Shown here in pieces: positions 8,346 through 16,564 of a stretch of DNA of 64,000 nucleotides. The stretch lies in assembly GCA_900540085.1 (NCBI GenBank), contig UQEU01000004.1:1-64000 (forward strand), read 5' to 3'. Made by a program: the position numbers and the translations under genes. This DNA comes from an uncultured Eubacteriales bacterium (GTDB lineage: Bacteria; Bacillota; Clostridia; Oscillospirales; Acutalibacteraceae). The notes under the pieces were generated by a model. That model searched no databases. It was not told the DNA's origin and was given only the letters and a program-made list of their open reading frames with translations. Positions within the stretch are counted from its first letter, which is position 1. Each line of letters opens with the position of its first letter.

Positions 8346-9455
8346 TTATTCCCAAGGGAATTTATATTGAGTAAGACCGAGTTCGTCACGAACAGCCAAA
8401 ATTTCTTTTTGAACAGAATCATTAATCGGAACACCGCTGTCTTTTCTTTCCTGCCATATATTCCATTCTTTTTCTCCGGCAGAATAAATTTTTTCGCAAC
8501 CCGGAGCTTTTTTGGAGTTACGAACAGAACGAATGATTTTTCCTGCTTTCTTTCTTGTAATATCTTCGCCGAGAAAATGATTTGTATCTATTGCAATAAA
8601 GAAATGTCCGAGATGATAAGGTCTTATATTTCCGTTTTCATCTTTACCGTCCAAATCTTTACCATAACTTCCGTCTTGAAGTACAGCTGAAAGAAGTTCA
8701 ACAATCATAGCATATCCGTAGCCTTTATATCCGCCCATATCCTCGCCTATACCGCCGAGTGTTGTAAGCGCCGCTTCGCCGTTTCTGATTTTTTTAAGTG
8801 CAACAGTTGCATCGCCTTCAATCGGTTCGCCGTCGCTTCCGATAATGGTACCCGGATGAACTTCCTCACCTATTCTTGAATAGTACTCAATTTTTCCGTT
8901 TTGAGTTATAGAAGTAGCACAGTCTAAATTGAAATCAAAATCTTCATCAGTAGGAATTCCGACTGTAAGCGGGTTTGTACCAAACATACCCTCTACACCG
9001 AAAGTAGGAGCAACAGACGGTCTTGCGTTTGTGCCTGTAAATCCTATACAGCCCTGTTTTGTTGCCATAGTTGTATAGTAACCTGCGATACCGTAGTGAC
9101 ATGAGTTTCTTACAACAACCATACCCATACCGTATTCTTTTGCTTTATCTATTGCCATTTGCATAGACTTATAGCCTATAACCTGACCCATACCGTTATG
9201 GCCGTCAACAACTGCTGTCGTAGGTGTTTCTTTTACTATTTCAAACTCTGTTACAGGATTTTGAATTCCTGCTTTGATACGGTCAAGATAAATAGGTTTA
9301 AAACGGTTGCAACCGTGACTTTCAATTCCTCGTCTGTCCGACTCAAGAAGTATATCAGTACAAATTTTTGCGTCTTCTTCAGGAATACCGTAGCCGATAA
9401 AAGCATCTGTTACAAAATTGCTTATCAAATCCCAAGGTACAATACATTTACTCAT
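8346..9455 (-). CDS. Ldh family oxidoreductase (malate/L-lactate/ureidoglycolate dehydrogenase type)
   Basis: This belongs to the NAD(P)-dependent Ldh2 family, unrelated to classical Rossmann lactate or malate dehydrogenases. Members oxidise malate, L-lactate, sulfolactate or ureidoglycolate. The 369-residue protein has the family's conserved N-terminal ESDRRGIESHG segment with the likely catalytic H47, and NSCHYGIAGYY and GTNP motifs further in. The ATG is preceded by ggaag. Its position just upstream of malic enzyme favours malate as the substrate, but this is inference. Confidence 0.85.
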   Translation of the reverse strand: MSKCIVPWDLISNFVTDAFIGYGIPEEDAKICTDILLESDRRGIESHGCNRFKPIYLDRIKAGIQNPVTEFEIVKETPTTAVVDGHNGMGQVIGYKSMQMAIDKAKEYGMGMVVVRNSCHYGIAGYYTTMATKQGCIGFTGTNARPSVAPTFGVEGMFGTNPLTVGIPTDEDFDFNLDCATSITQNGKIEYYSRIGEEVHPGTIIGSDGEPIEGDATVALKKIRNGEAALTTLGGIGEDMGGYKGYGYAMIVELLSAVLQDGSYGKDLDGKDENGNIRPYHLGHFFIAIDTNHFLGEDITRKKAGKIIRSVRNSKKAPGCEKIYSAGEKEWNIWQERKDSGVPINDSVQKEILAVRDELGLTQYKFPWE

Positions 9456-9524
9456 AATTATCTTCCTTTCATAGAATTAAATCTAAAAATAAAAATCAAT
9501 ATACTGTTAAAAATACATTTAAAA

Positions 9525-11030
9525 TTATCTTTCCCAGTTTCTTGAGCGTTCAACCGCTCTTTTCCAACTTGTGTACATTTCATTTCTCTTTGAAATTTCA
9601 AGGCTTGGAACAAAAATCTTTTGAACTTTTCTGTTCTTTTCAATTTCCTCCATATTATCCCAAACGCCTACTGCAAGACCTGCCAAATATGCAGCACCTA
9701 GTGCAGTAGCTTCAGAGTTTTCAGGTCTGTTTACCTTTACTCCGGCTATATCCGACTGAATTTGCATTAAAATGTCGGAAACAGAAGCACCTCCGTCAAC
9801 TCGAAGGTCTCTTAATGTAATGTTGGAATCTTGCGTCATTGCTTCCAAAAGGTCTGTCATTTGAAATGCAATACTTTCAAGAACAGCACGGCAAATGTGG
9901 TATCTGTTAGTCCCTCTCGTGATACCTATCATTGTGCCTCTTGCATACATATCCCAATACGGAGCACCGAGTCCCGTAAAAGCAGGTACAAAATAAAGTC
10001 CGTTTGAGTCTTTTACTTGTGCGGCAAAATCATCACACTGAGGCGCACTTTCAATAATTCCGGTTTCATCTCGCAGCCACTTAATGACTGAACCGGCATT
10101 AAAAGCAGAGCCTTCGAGTGCGTATGTAATTTTTCCGTCTATTCCCCATGCAATACCCGAAAGAAGATTTGAACGGGAATCAATTCTTTTTTCGCCTGTA
10201 TTCATAAGAAGGAAACATCCTGTACCGTATGTATTTTTAGCCTGACCGCTTTCAAAACAAGCCTGACCGAAAAGTGCACTCGGTTGGTCGCCGCAAGCGC
10301 CCGAAATAGGAACGCCTCTGATTTCTTCAAGACCCGTAATTTTGCCTACATTTCCATACACACAACTTGAAGGTTTAACTTCAGGAAGCATACACATAGG
10401 TATATCCAATTCTTTGCAAAGAGTTTCATCCCAGCAAAGATTGTCAATATCAAAAAGCATTGTTCTGCATGCATTTGAGTAGTCGGTTACATGGACTGCC
10501 CCGTCCGTTAAGTTCCATATAAGCCAAGTGTCTATCGTTCCGAAAAGAAGTTCGCCTTTTTCGGCTCTCTGTCTTGCACCCGGAACATTGTCAAGTATCC
10601 ACTTGATTTTCGTACCGCTGAAATAAGCGTCGATTAAAAGACCTGTTTTCTTCTTGACATAGTCGCCAAGTCCCCTCGATTTAAGGTCCTCACAAAGTTC
10701 AGCAGTCCTTCTACACTGCCAAACAATTGCGTTATATACCGGCTTACCTGTTTTCTTATCCCAAACTACTGTTGTTTCTCGCTGATTTGTAATTCCGATT
10801 CCGGCGATATCCTTTGGGTCAACCTTACCTTTACCTAAAGTTTTGATTATTGCCCCGATTTGAGAAAGTAAAATCTCCATCGGGTCGTGTTCAACCCAAC
10901 CGTGATTTGGATAGTGTTGTGTGAACTCGTTTTGTGCTTTTGCAACTATTTCACCTTTTTTATTGAAAATAATCGCTCTTGAACTTGTAGTGCCCTGGTC
11001 CAACGCCATGACATATTTTTCTTTTGCCAT
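9525..11030 (-). CDS. glpK: Glycerol kinase
   Basis: Glycerol kinase phosphorylates glycerol to glycerol-3-phosphate with ATP. The protein (501 residues, the usual length) shows the FGGY-kinase ATP motif ALDQGTTSSRAIIF at the N-terminus, the glycerol-contacting GITNQRET and WQCRRT segments, and the C-terminal GGASVSD motif. The frame opens at a TTG at 11048, but the ATG at 11030 is preceded by the strong, unusually G-rich site gaggggga. A promoter at 11261-11289 gives it a leader of about 220 nt with attenuator-like hairpins. No glpF or glpD homologue lies next to it here. Confidence 0.96.
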   Translation of the reverse strand: MAKEKYVMALDQGTTSSRAIIFNKKGEIVAKAQNEFTQHYPNHGWVEHDPMEILLSQIGAIIKTLGKGKVDPKDIAGIGITNQRETTVVWDKKTGKPVYNAIVWQCRRTAELCEDLKSRGLGDYVKKKTGLLIDAYFSGTKIKWILDNVPGARQRAEKGELLFGTIDTWLIWNLTDGAVHVTDYSNACRTMLFDIDNLCWDETLCKELDIPMCMLPEVKPSSCVYGNVGKITGLEEIRGVPISGACGDQPSALFGQACFESGQAKNTYGTGCFLLMNTGEKRIDSRSNLLSGIAWGIDGKITYALEGSAFNAGSVIKWLRDETGIIESAPQCDDFAAQVKDSNGLYFVPAFTGLGAPYWDMYARGTMIGITRGTNRYHICRAVLESIAFQMTDLLEAMTQDSNITLRDLRVDGGASVSDILMQIQSDIAGVKVNRPENSEATALGAAYLAGLAVGVWDNMEEIEKNRKVQKIFVPSLEISKRNEMYTSWKRAVERSRNWER

Positions 11031-11171
11031 AAAATCCCCCTCTGACAAAATAATAATTTTTCGTCGTCTGTCACCGAGCCTCCCGTACGCTCAAATAATT
11101 TTAAATCACATATCATTTTCACTTAAAAATACCGAAATTTATATATTGATATTAAAAATAAAAATAAATAT

Positions 11172-11229
11172 AGGCAAAAGAATATATAACAATAAATCTT
11201 TTGCCTTAAAATTACGGTGATTCAGGCAA
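11172..11229 (-). promoter_or_regulatory. Attenuator-like leader of glpK
   Basis: In the 5' leader, minus-strand AGGCAAAAGA (11197-11206) can pair downstream with TCTTTTGCCT (11172-11181), giving a hairpin followed by a U-rich but A-interrupted tract. Alternatively, part of the same arm (11201-11206) can pair with upstream TTGCCT (11224-11229). The two pairings exclude each other, as in terminator/antiterminator switches. No known riboswitch family was recognised. The rest of the gap 11031-11364 holds the promoter, a 9-codon ORF and AT-rich filler. Confidence 0.45.
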
Positions 11230-11241
11230 CAAAATACCCAT
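11212..11241 (-). CDS. Putative 9-residue leader ORF in the glpK leader
   Basis: The ORF reads MGILLPESP from an ATG about a dozen bases after the predicted transcription start. It covers the upstream arm (TTGCCT) of the alternative hairpin, so translation could influence the fold. No good ribosome binding site is visible (gaggg lies about 14 bases upstream), so this may be chance. Confidence 0.25.
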   Translation of the reverse strand: MGILLPESP

Positions 11242-11260
11242 TCTCAATTTCTCTACCCTC

Positions 11261-11289
11261 ATTTTAACCGTTTAATATTAAATTGTCAA
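11261..11289 (-). promoter_or_regulatory. Promoter reading toward glpK
   Basis: On the minus strand TTGACA (11284-11289), a 17-bp spacer and TAAAAT (11261-11266) form a near-consensus sigma-A promoter between acpP and glpK. Confidence 0.8.
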
Positions 11290-11364
11290 ATACTTTGTTT
11301 AAAATTTAACACTTTTTAGGAATTATTTACAATTCCAAAAAATCCATCACAGAAAATAGACAAA

Positions 11365-11592
11365 TTATTTGTTATCTTCTATAAATTTAACAATGTCTTC
11401 AACAGTTGACATAGACTCTATTACTTCATCGGGAACTTCAATTCCGAACTCATCTTCAACGCTCATAACTATATCTATACCGTCAAGACTGTCAGCACCC
11501 AAATCTTCTACAAGAAGGCTGTCAAGTTCAATAGACTCCTCATCTACTCCGAGTTGGTCTGCTAAAATTTCTTTTACTTTTTCAAGTACCAT
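11365..11592 (-). CDS. acpP: Acyl carrier protein
   Basis: ACP carries acyl chains on phosphopantetheine in fatty acid synthesis. It is 75 residues and strongly acidic, with the attachment site GADSLDGID where S35 is modified. The four-helix pattern and the VEDEFGIEVPDE segment are standard. The ATG is preceded by the atypical, very G-rich site ggggg eight bases upstream. The gene stands alone, divergent from aroE, and not in a fab cluster here. Confidence 0.97.
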   Translation of the reverse strand: MVLEKVKEILADQLGVDEESIELDSLLVEDLGADSLDGIDIVMSVEDEFGIEVPDEVIESMSTVEDIVKFIEDNK

Positions 11593-11665
11593 AAAAAATA
11601 CCCCCGTACTAAAAACATTTGCAAAATATAATCACTTGCAAAATCTAATTACTTTTGTTATTATC

Positions 11666-11694
11666 ATATTATAAATTATTGTGCAAATTGTCAA
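11666..11694 (-). promoter_or_regulatory. Promoter of acpP
   Basis: The -35 TTGACA (11689-11694) is followed by TATAAT with 15-bp spacing (11668-11673) or TAATAT with 17-bp spacing (11666-11671). This is the same arrangement as at the hrcA promoter. Confidence 0.7.
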
Positions 11695-11719
11695 TACATA
11701 TTTTTAAAAGAGGCAAAAA

Positions 11720-12544
11720 ATGAAAAATTTTGGTTTAATCGGCTCCCCGCTCGGACACTCGCTGAGCAGTTTCATTCATAAAGAAATTATGAAACAGGCT
11801 GACATAAAAGGTACATACAGCCTGATTGAAATAGAAAAAGGCGATTTAAAAAACGGAATAGAAACATTAAAAAGACTTAATGGTTTCAATGTTACAATTC
11901 CTCATAAAATAGATATTATAGATTTCACTGACAGCCTTTCCGAAAGGGCTAAACTTTTCAATTCAGTAAACACCGTTATCTGCACAGAAAACAGACTTCG
12001 TGGCACAAACACCGACTGCACAGGCTTTACAAGGTCTTTAAAAAGGCACAATATGACTTTAAACAAGAATGTTTTGCTTTGCGGTGCAGGCGGAGTTGCA
12101 AGAATGATAGCATATGAAACAATGCTTGCAGGAGGCACGCTTACAATCGCCGCAAGGAACAAAGAGCAAGCACAAATACTTTCAAAAGAATTGAACAAAA
12201 AATTCAAAACCGATACAAAAGTCTGCGATTTAAACGATATTGACGGCACATTTGACCTCTTGGTAAACGCAACGCCTGTCGGTATGTCTCCGAACACCGA
12301 TTGTTGTCCTGTAAAAAAAGAAGTAATTTTAAAATGTAAAAATATCTTTGACACAATTTACAACCCTTATGACACCGAACTGCTGAAAATTGCAAAAGCA
12401 AACGGCGTAAACTGTTCAAACGGTTTAGAAATGCTTGTCGGACAGGCAGTTGCCGCACAGGAAATATGGAACTGTGTAAAAATACCCGACTATGTATCGG
12501 AAGAAATCACGGAGCTTACAAGAAAAGAGTTGCAAAACAGATGA
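11720..12544 (+). CDS. aroE: Shikimate dehydrogenase
   Basis: AroE reduces 3-dehydroshikimate to shikimate with NADPH in chorismate synthesis. The 274-residue protein has the substrate motif SPLGHSLS, the catalytic K63 in NVTIPHK, D99 in NTDCTGF, and the dinucleotide-binding GAGGVARMI. The stop overlaps the start of shikimate kinase (ATGA), so aroE-aroK form a two-gene unit for consecutive pathway steps. An agagg ribosome binding site precedes the ATG. Confidence 0.95.
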   Translation: MKNFGLIGSPLGHSLSSFIHKEIMKQADIKGTYSLIEIEKGDLKNGIETLKRLNGFNVTIPHKIDIIDFTDSLSERAKLFNSVNTVICTENRLRGTNTDCTGFTRSLKRHNMTLNKNVLLCGAGGVARMIAYETMLAGGTLTIAARNKEQAQILSKELNKKFKTDTKVCDLNDIDGTFDLLVNATPVGMSPNTDCCPVKKEVILKCKNIFDTIYNPYDTELLKIAKANGVNCSNGLEMLVGQAVAAQEIWNCVKIPDYVSEEITELTRKELQNR

Positions 12545-13038
12545 ATATTATTTTGTGTGGTTTTATGGGTTGCGGAAAAACAACCGTTTCAAAACAATTG
12601 CACGAACTTTTAAGTGACAAATTCAGTGTTGTTGACACCGATTTACTCATAGAAAAAAAACTGAATATGAAGATTAAAGATATTTTTAAAGAAAAGGGAG
12701 AAGATTTTTTCAGACAGGCAGAGTATGAAGTCTGTAAAGAATTATCAAAAAAAGACAATCAGATAATTTCAACGGGCGGAGGGGCGCTCACTTTTGAAAG
12801 AAACGCAGAAGTTCTCAAAAAAAACGGGATAATCATCTTTTTAGACGCCTCTTTTGAAACGGTTTGCGAGCGAATAGGAAACGACTCGTCCCGCCCACTC
12901 TTTAAAGACAAAACAAGTGCAAAAAAACTATATGACAGCAGAAAAAGTATTTATTCTGCTGTTTGTGATTTTAAAACGGATGCTGATGAAGATGTATATA
13001 CAGTCAGCCAAGAAATACTCAAAAAAATCAATGTTTAA
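12541..13038 (+). CDS. aroK: Shikimate kinase
   Basis: Shikimate kinase makes shikimate-3-phosphate. The protein (165 residues) begins with a Walker A motif GCGKTT (K13) and has the STGGGA motif typical of the family and a lid region RPLF. The start is the ATG overlapping the aroE stop by four bases (ATGA). An in-frame extension back to 12466 lies inside aroE and adds nothing family-like. Translation is probably coupled to aroE. Confidence 0.94.
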   Translation: MNIILCGFMGCGKTTVSKQLHELLSDKFSVVDTDLLIEKKLNMKIKDIFKEKGEDFFRQAEYEVCKELSKKDNQIISTGGGALTFERNAEVLKKNGIIIFLDASFETVCERIGNDSSRPLFKDKTSAKKLYDSRKSIYSAVCDFKTDADEDVYTVSQEILKKINV

Positions 13039-13155
13039 ATCCCCCTGCAATTAAAAAAATGTATTTTTAAAACACAAAAATACAAATTACACACAATAAT
13101 TATTAAATTCAAAACAATGACATATAAAATTGATTGAAAAGAAGGAAATATAAAA

Positions 13156-15351
13156 ATGATCAGCATAATTATACCGTACTTAAAATACGAGCATTATCTT
13201 ATAGAGTGTCTTGAAAGTCTTAAAGAGCAAGTTTGCAAAGACTTTGAAGTAATAATAGTCTATTCAGATGAATTGCCCAAAGAAAATCTTATAGAAAAGT
13301 ATGGAAAGTTCTTTGAAATAAAAGTTATCGAAAAACACAATGAAAATGTTGCTGCTGCAAGAAACGAGGGTTTAAGACAGGCAAAAGGAGAATATATACT
13401 CTTCCTTGACAGCGACGATTATATTGACGAGCACTTCATTGACAACATGAAACTCAGAATAGATGATATAAGCGATATCATTTGCCCTTCCGTTACTGAA
13501 GTTTGGTACAAAAAAGAAACCGTACGCACTGTTATTGCAAACGGTGGAGGTGTTGCACCTGTAAAGAGAAAAAATTTCTTTTCAAAAAAAACAACAATTG
13601 ATAAAGCGTCTTTATTGGGTGCGTTGATTAAAAAAGATTTGCTTGAAAATAACAATATAGAATTTGATGAATGTCTTGATTATGCGTACAGTTTTGACTT
13701 TTGTGCAAAAATAATATCATGTCATCCAACAATAATCACTTGTGAGAGTTCCTGCTATTTCAAGAGATTTCACAATGACCCCATCAATATGCCGTCGCTC
13801 AGTCAGGACAATCTTATTGACAAAGTAAAAGAATATGATAAAACCGTAGAAAAATATGCCGACACAGACAACGAAGAATTAAAAGAGTATGTTCACAATC
13901 TGTCGCTGAACTATTTTAAAAGCGAGTGCGAAAAAAACATTTTTTCAAATAAATTGAGTGAAAATCAAATTCCTAATATCTTAAAAATAGCAAGTACGAG
14001 CAACAGTAATGCAAAGGCTTTGCTCAAAGGCAAAAAGAAAAAATTCAAAGTAAAAAAAGCAGTACGTACAGTGCTCGGTAAGCGCTCTCGTTACAATATT
14101 GTAAATGTAAATAAACGTTTTCAAAAGAAAACAAAAAGAATTGTAAAATATTTCAAATTAAGCAATATAAAAAAACGATTTTATAAACTCGGCTATCGTA
14201 TGTTCAAAATCATATATTCACAATTTTTAATCAAAATACCTATTAAAGAAAATGTGATTTTGTTTGAAACCTTTTTCGGAAAAAGTTATTCCGATTCTCC
14301 GAAATATATATACGAATACCTGCAAAAAAACTATCCTGACAAATTCAAATGCGTATTTTCCGTCAAAAGCAAAAAAACGGAAATACCTTACGGTTGTAAA
14401 AAAGTCAGAAGATTTTTTCCTGCCTATTTCTATTATGCAGCAGTTTCAAAATTCTTTGTTTTCAATGTCCGTCAGCCAATTTGGATGAAAAAGCGGGAAG
14501 GACAGGTATTTTTAGAAACATGGCACGGCACACCGCTGAAAAAACTCTTCTTTGATATTGAAGAAGTAATGAGTGCAAACCCTCTCAACAAACTTCAAAT
14601 TTACGAAAAGTCAAGAGATTGGGACTATCTCATTTCTCCAAACAGATTCAGTACAGATGTTTTCGAGTCTTGTTTTATGTTTGACAGAGATAAAATCATT
14701 GAAACAGGCTACCCGAGAAACGACCCTATGCACAGTGACCATATTGAAGAAGATATGGAGAAAATCAAGGAAAAATTAAATCTTCCGAAAGACAAAAAAA
14801 TCATACTTTACGCTCCGACTTGGCGTGACGACGAATTCTACGGAAGCGGAAAGTACAAGTTTACACTTAAACTCGATTTGCAAAAAATGCAAGAAGAACT
14901 TTCCGATGATTACATTGTAATTCTTCGTACACACTACTATATAGCAGATATACTTGACATCAGCGAATTTGAAGGTTTTGCCTACAATTTCAGCAAGTAC
15001 CCCGACATAGTTGACCTTTACCTTGTTTCCGATATACTCATAACAGACTATTCAAGCGTATTTTTCGACTATGCAGGTTTGAAAAGACCTATGCTTTTCT
15101 TCACATACGATATAGCAAAGTATCGTGACACGCTTCGAGGTTTCTATTTTGATATTGAAAAAGAAGTTCCCGGACCTTTGCTTTTCACAACGGACGAAAT
15201 CATAGACTCAATCAAAAATATTGACGATGTTACTGTCGCTTACAAAGAAAAATATGAGCAATTTTATGAAAAATTCTGTTCTCTTGAGGATGGTACAAGT
15301 TCAAAAAAAGTTGCTGATATTGTCTTTTTTAACAAAAGAAATGATAGATAA
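13156..15351 (+). CDS. GT2 glycosyltransferase fused to a CDP-glycerol/ribitol phosphotransferase (TagF-like)
   Basis: This is a large fusion (731 residues). The N-terminal part (about 1-230) is a family 2 glycosyltransferase with a nucleotide-sugar-binding fold and a DxD motif at D85-D87 (LDSDD). A very Lys/Arg-rich linker (about 290-345) could contact the membrane. The C-terminal part (about 355-725) is a CDP-glycerol:poly(glycerophosphate) transferase domain, with WHGTPLKKL at about 455-463, APTWRDDEF and TDYSSVFFDYA. Such proteins build wall teichoic acid or related phosphate-linked glycopolymers. A TagG-type permease gene follows, supporting that role. The ribosome binding site is gaagg. 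Donor (CDP-glycerol or CDP-ribitol) and sugar are unknown. Confidence 0.88.
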   Translation: MISIIIPYLKYEHYLIECLESLKEQVCKDFEVIIVYSDELPKENLIEKYGKFFEIKVIEKHNENVAAARNEGLRQAKGEYILFLDSDDYIDEHFIDNMKLRIDDISDIICPSVTEVWYKKETVRTVIANGGGVAPVKRKNFFSKKTTIDKASLLGALIKKDLLENNNIEFDECLDYAYSFDFCAKIISCHPTIITCESSCYFKRFHNDPINMPSLSQDNLIDKVKEYDKTVEKYADTDNEELKEYVHNLSLNYFKSECEKNIFSNKLSENQIPNILKIASTSNSNAKALLKGKKKKFKVKKAVRTVLGKRSRYNIVNVNKRFQKKTKRIVKYFKLSNIKKRFYKLGYRMFKIIYSQFLIKIPIKENVILFETFFGKSYSDSPKYIYEYLQKNYPDKFKCVFSVKSKKTEIPYGCKKVRRFFPAYFYYAAVSKFFVFNVRQPIWMKKREGQVFLETWHGTPLKKLFFDIEEVMSANPLNKLQIYEKSRDWDYLISPNRFSTDVFESCFMFDRDKIIETGYPRNDPMHSDHIEEDMEKIKEKLNLPKDKKIILYAPTWRDDEFYGSGKYKFTLKLDLQKMQEELSDDYIVILRTHYYIADILDISEFEGFAYNFSKYPDIVDLYLVSDILITDYSSVFFDYAGLKRPMLFFTYDIAKYRDTLRGFYFDIEKEVPGPLLFTTDEIIDSIKNIDDVTVAYKEKYEQFYEKFCSLEDGTSSKKVADIVFFNKRNDR

Positions 15352-15396
15352 TCGGCAAAATTAGTGCATTTTGTTCTTTATTTACCTCAATTTAAC

Positions 15397-15425
15397 TTGA
15401 AAAGCATATTTCTTTATGCTATAAT
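15397..15425 (+). promoter_or_regulatory. Promoter of the TagG-type permease gene
   Basis: TTGAAA (15397-15402), a 17-bp spacer and TATAAT (15420-15425) precede the permease gene. It may therefore be transcribed separately from the upstream glycosyltransferase. Confidence 0.75.
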
Positions 15426-15496
15426 TACAACCGTTACTCTGAGAGTGAGTTTTGACAATACATAACACGCCAAAGCGTATGCGAGGTATAGTATAA

Positions 15497-16348
15497 ATGT
15501 TGACTAAAACAAAAACAGGAAAGGAAATGCAACGAACACTTAACAACTTCAAAAAATATAAGAATTTGTTGCACGAACTTGTAAATAAAAATGTTAAACT
15601 GAAATACCGAAATTCCTGGCTTGGAATTTTTTGGAGTTTCCTTGAACCTTTGTTAAATATGATTGTTCTTTCTGTCGTTTTCGACGGTATTTTCAACAGA
15701 GGCGGCGACGGCGTTATCTGCTACCCCGTCTTTCTGTTTACCGGAAGAATGGTTTTTGACTTCTTTAAACAATCGACAAAAAAAGCGATGATGAGTTTCA
15801 GAGCAAATCAGGCAATTATCAAAAAGGTATATGTACCGAAATATATGTACCCTCTCTCCGGAATTTTGTCAAACTTCGTTACATTTTCAATATCCCTTCT
15901 TTGTCTCGTTTGTATTACGGCATTCTTTATGATAACGGGCATCAGTAACGGCGGCGATATTGTTATCACTTGGAAAATTCTGTTATTCTGGATACCTATT
16001 TTAATATGTCTTATTCTTTCAATAGGCATCGGTCTTATTCTTTCTGTTTTACAGGTTTATTTCAGAGATATTGAGTACATCTTCAATGTATTTATGAGCC
16101 TTATGTTCTATATGGTTCCTATTCTCTACAACCTTAAAACAATAAAAACAGAATGGATGATTGTAATAATCAAGTTAAACCCGCTTTATTCCATAATAGA
16201 ACTTTTCAGACAGTGCGTATTGTACGGCAACCGTTCAATTTTGAGTTGGCATATGATAATCTATTCGTTAGTTTTTTCACTCATAGTTTTAGCAATCGGA
16301 ATTGTTATTTTCAAATGGAAAAGCGACGATATTGTATATCATCTTTAA
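15497..16348 (+). CDS. Teichoic acid/polysaccharide ABC exporter, permease subunit (TagG-like)
   Basis: This is an ABC-2 type membrane subunit that exports undecaprenyl-linked glycopolymers. The 283-residue protein opens with the family motif NVKLKYRNSWLGIFWSFLEP and has about six hydrophobic segments, with the last ending close to the C-terminus. Two starts are possible: ATG 15497 (gagg 10 bases upstream) and ATG 15527 (aggaaagg close upstream), and the second would remove 10 residues. The upstream neighbour is the TagF-like fusion. The matching ATPase (TagH) is not in this window, since the next genes are convergent and unrelated. Confidence 0.88.
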   Translation: MLTKTKTGKEMQRTLNNFKKYKNLLHELVNKNVKLKYRNSWLGIFWSFLEPLLNMIVLSVVFDGIFNRGGDGVICYPVFLFTGRMVFDFFKQSTKKAMMSFRANQAIIKKVYVPKYMYPLSGILSNFVTFSISLLCLVCITAFFMITGISNGGDIVITWKILLFWIPILICLILSIGIGLILSVLQVYFRDIEYIFNVFMSLMFYMVPILYNLKTIKTEWMIVIIKLNPLYSIIELFRQCVLYGNRSILSWHMIIYSLVFSLIVLAIGIVIFKWKSDDIVYHL

Positions 16349-16357
16349 TATTAAATT

Positions 16358-16386
16358 AAAAGACGGCAAATATATGCCGTCTTTTT
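16358..16386 (+). terminator. Intrinsic terminator after the permease gene
   Basis: The hairpin arms are aaagacggca and tgccgtcttt, followed by a T-run. Confidence 0.85.
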
Positions 16387-16412
16387 GATATACTGTAATA
16401 ATGTTTTAATTA

Positions 16413-16456
16413 TAAAAAAACAGCAGACAAAAATTACCTGTCTGCTGTTTTTTTAT
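16413..16456 (-). terminator. Intrinsic terminator after the phosphohexomutase/micro-ORF unit
   Basis: The arms aaaaaacagcagaca and tgtctgctgttttttt surround an 9-base loop, with strong T-runs on both strands. It lies just past the 31-codon ORF on the minus strand and can also back up the plus-strand terminator. Confidence 0.85.
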
Positions 16457-16467
16457 TGTCCCGTTTA

Positions 16468-16563
16468 TCAATGAACAAGTGCCACAAGACCTGCCGTCAA
16501 AGCACTTCCTGCCATCAAAACTGCCAAAACAATGGCAGTTATCTTTACAAAATTTCTGTTCAT
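16468..16563 (-). CDS. 31-residue single-pass membrane peptide downstream of the phosphohexomutase
   Basis: This short ORF encodes 31 residues: a basic N-terminus (MNRNFVK) followed by one hydrophobic helix rich in Ala, Val and Leu (about residues 8-30). The ATG lies one base after the stop of the phosphohexomutase gene. A strong ribosome binding site, ggagg, lies within the last codons of that gene, so translation is probably coupled. A strong terminator follows at once, which argues it is a real operon member. It resembles no family I can name. It could be a small membrane protein, or a signal-peptide-like product. Confidence 0.6.
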   Translation of the reverse strand: MNRNFVKITAIVLAVLMAGSALTAGLVALVH

Positions 16564-16564
16564 T

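Noticed and set aside
11319..11336. GGAATT/AATTCC hairpin just after acpP
   Set aside because: No T-run follows on the minus strand, so it does not qualify as the acpP terminator.
13060..13084. Hairpin TGTATTTTT/AAAAATACA upstream of the glycosyltransferase gene
   Set aside because: A pure AT stem without a T-run after it on the coding strand; likely chance, not a terminator.
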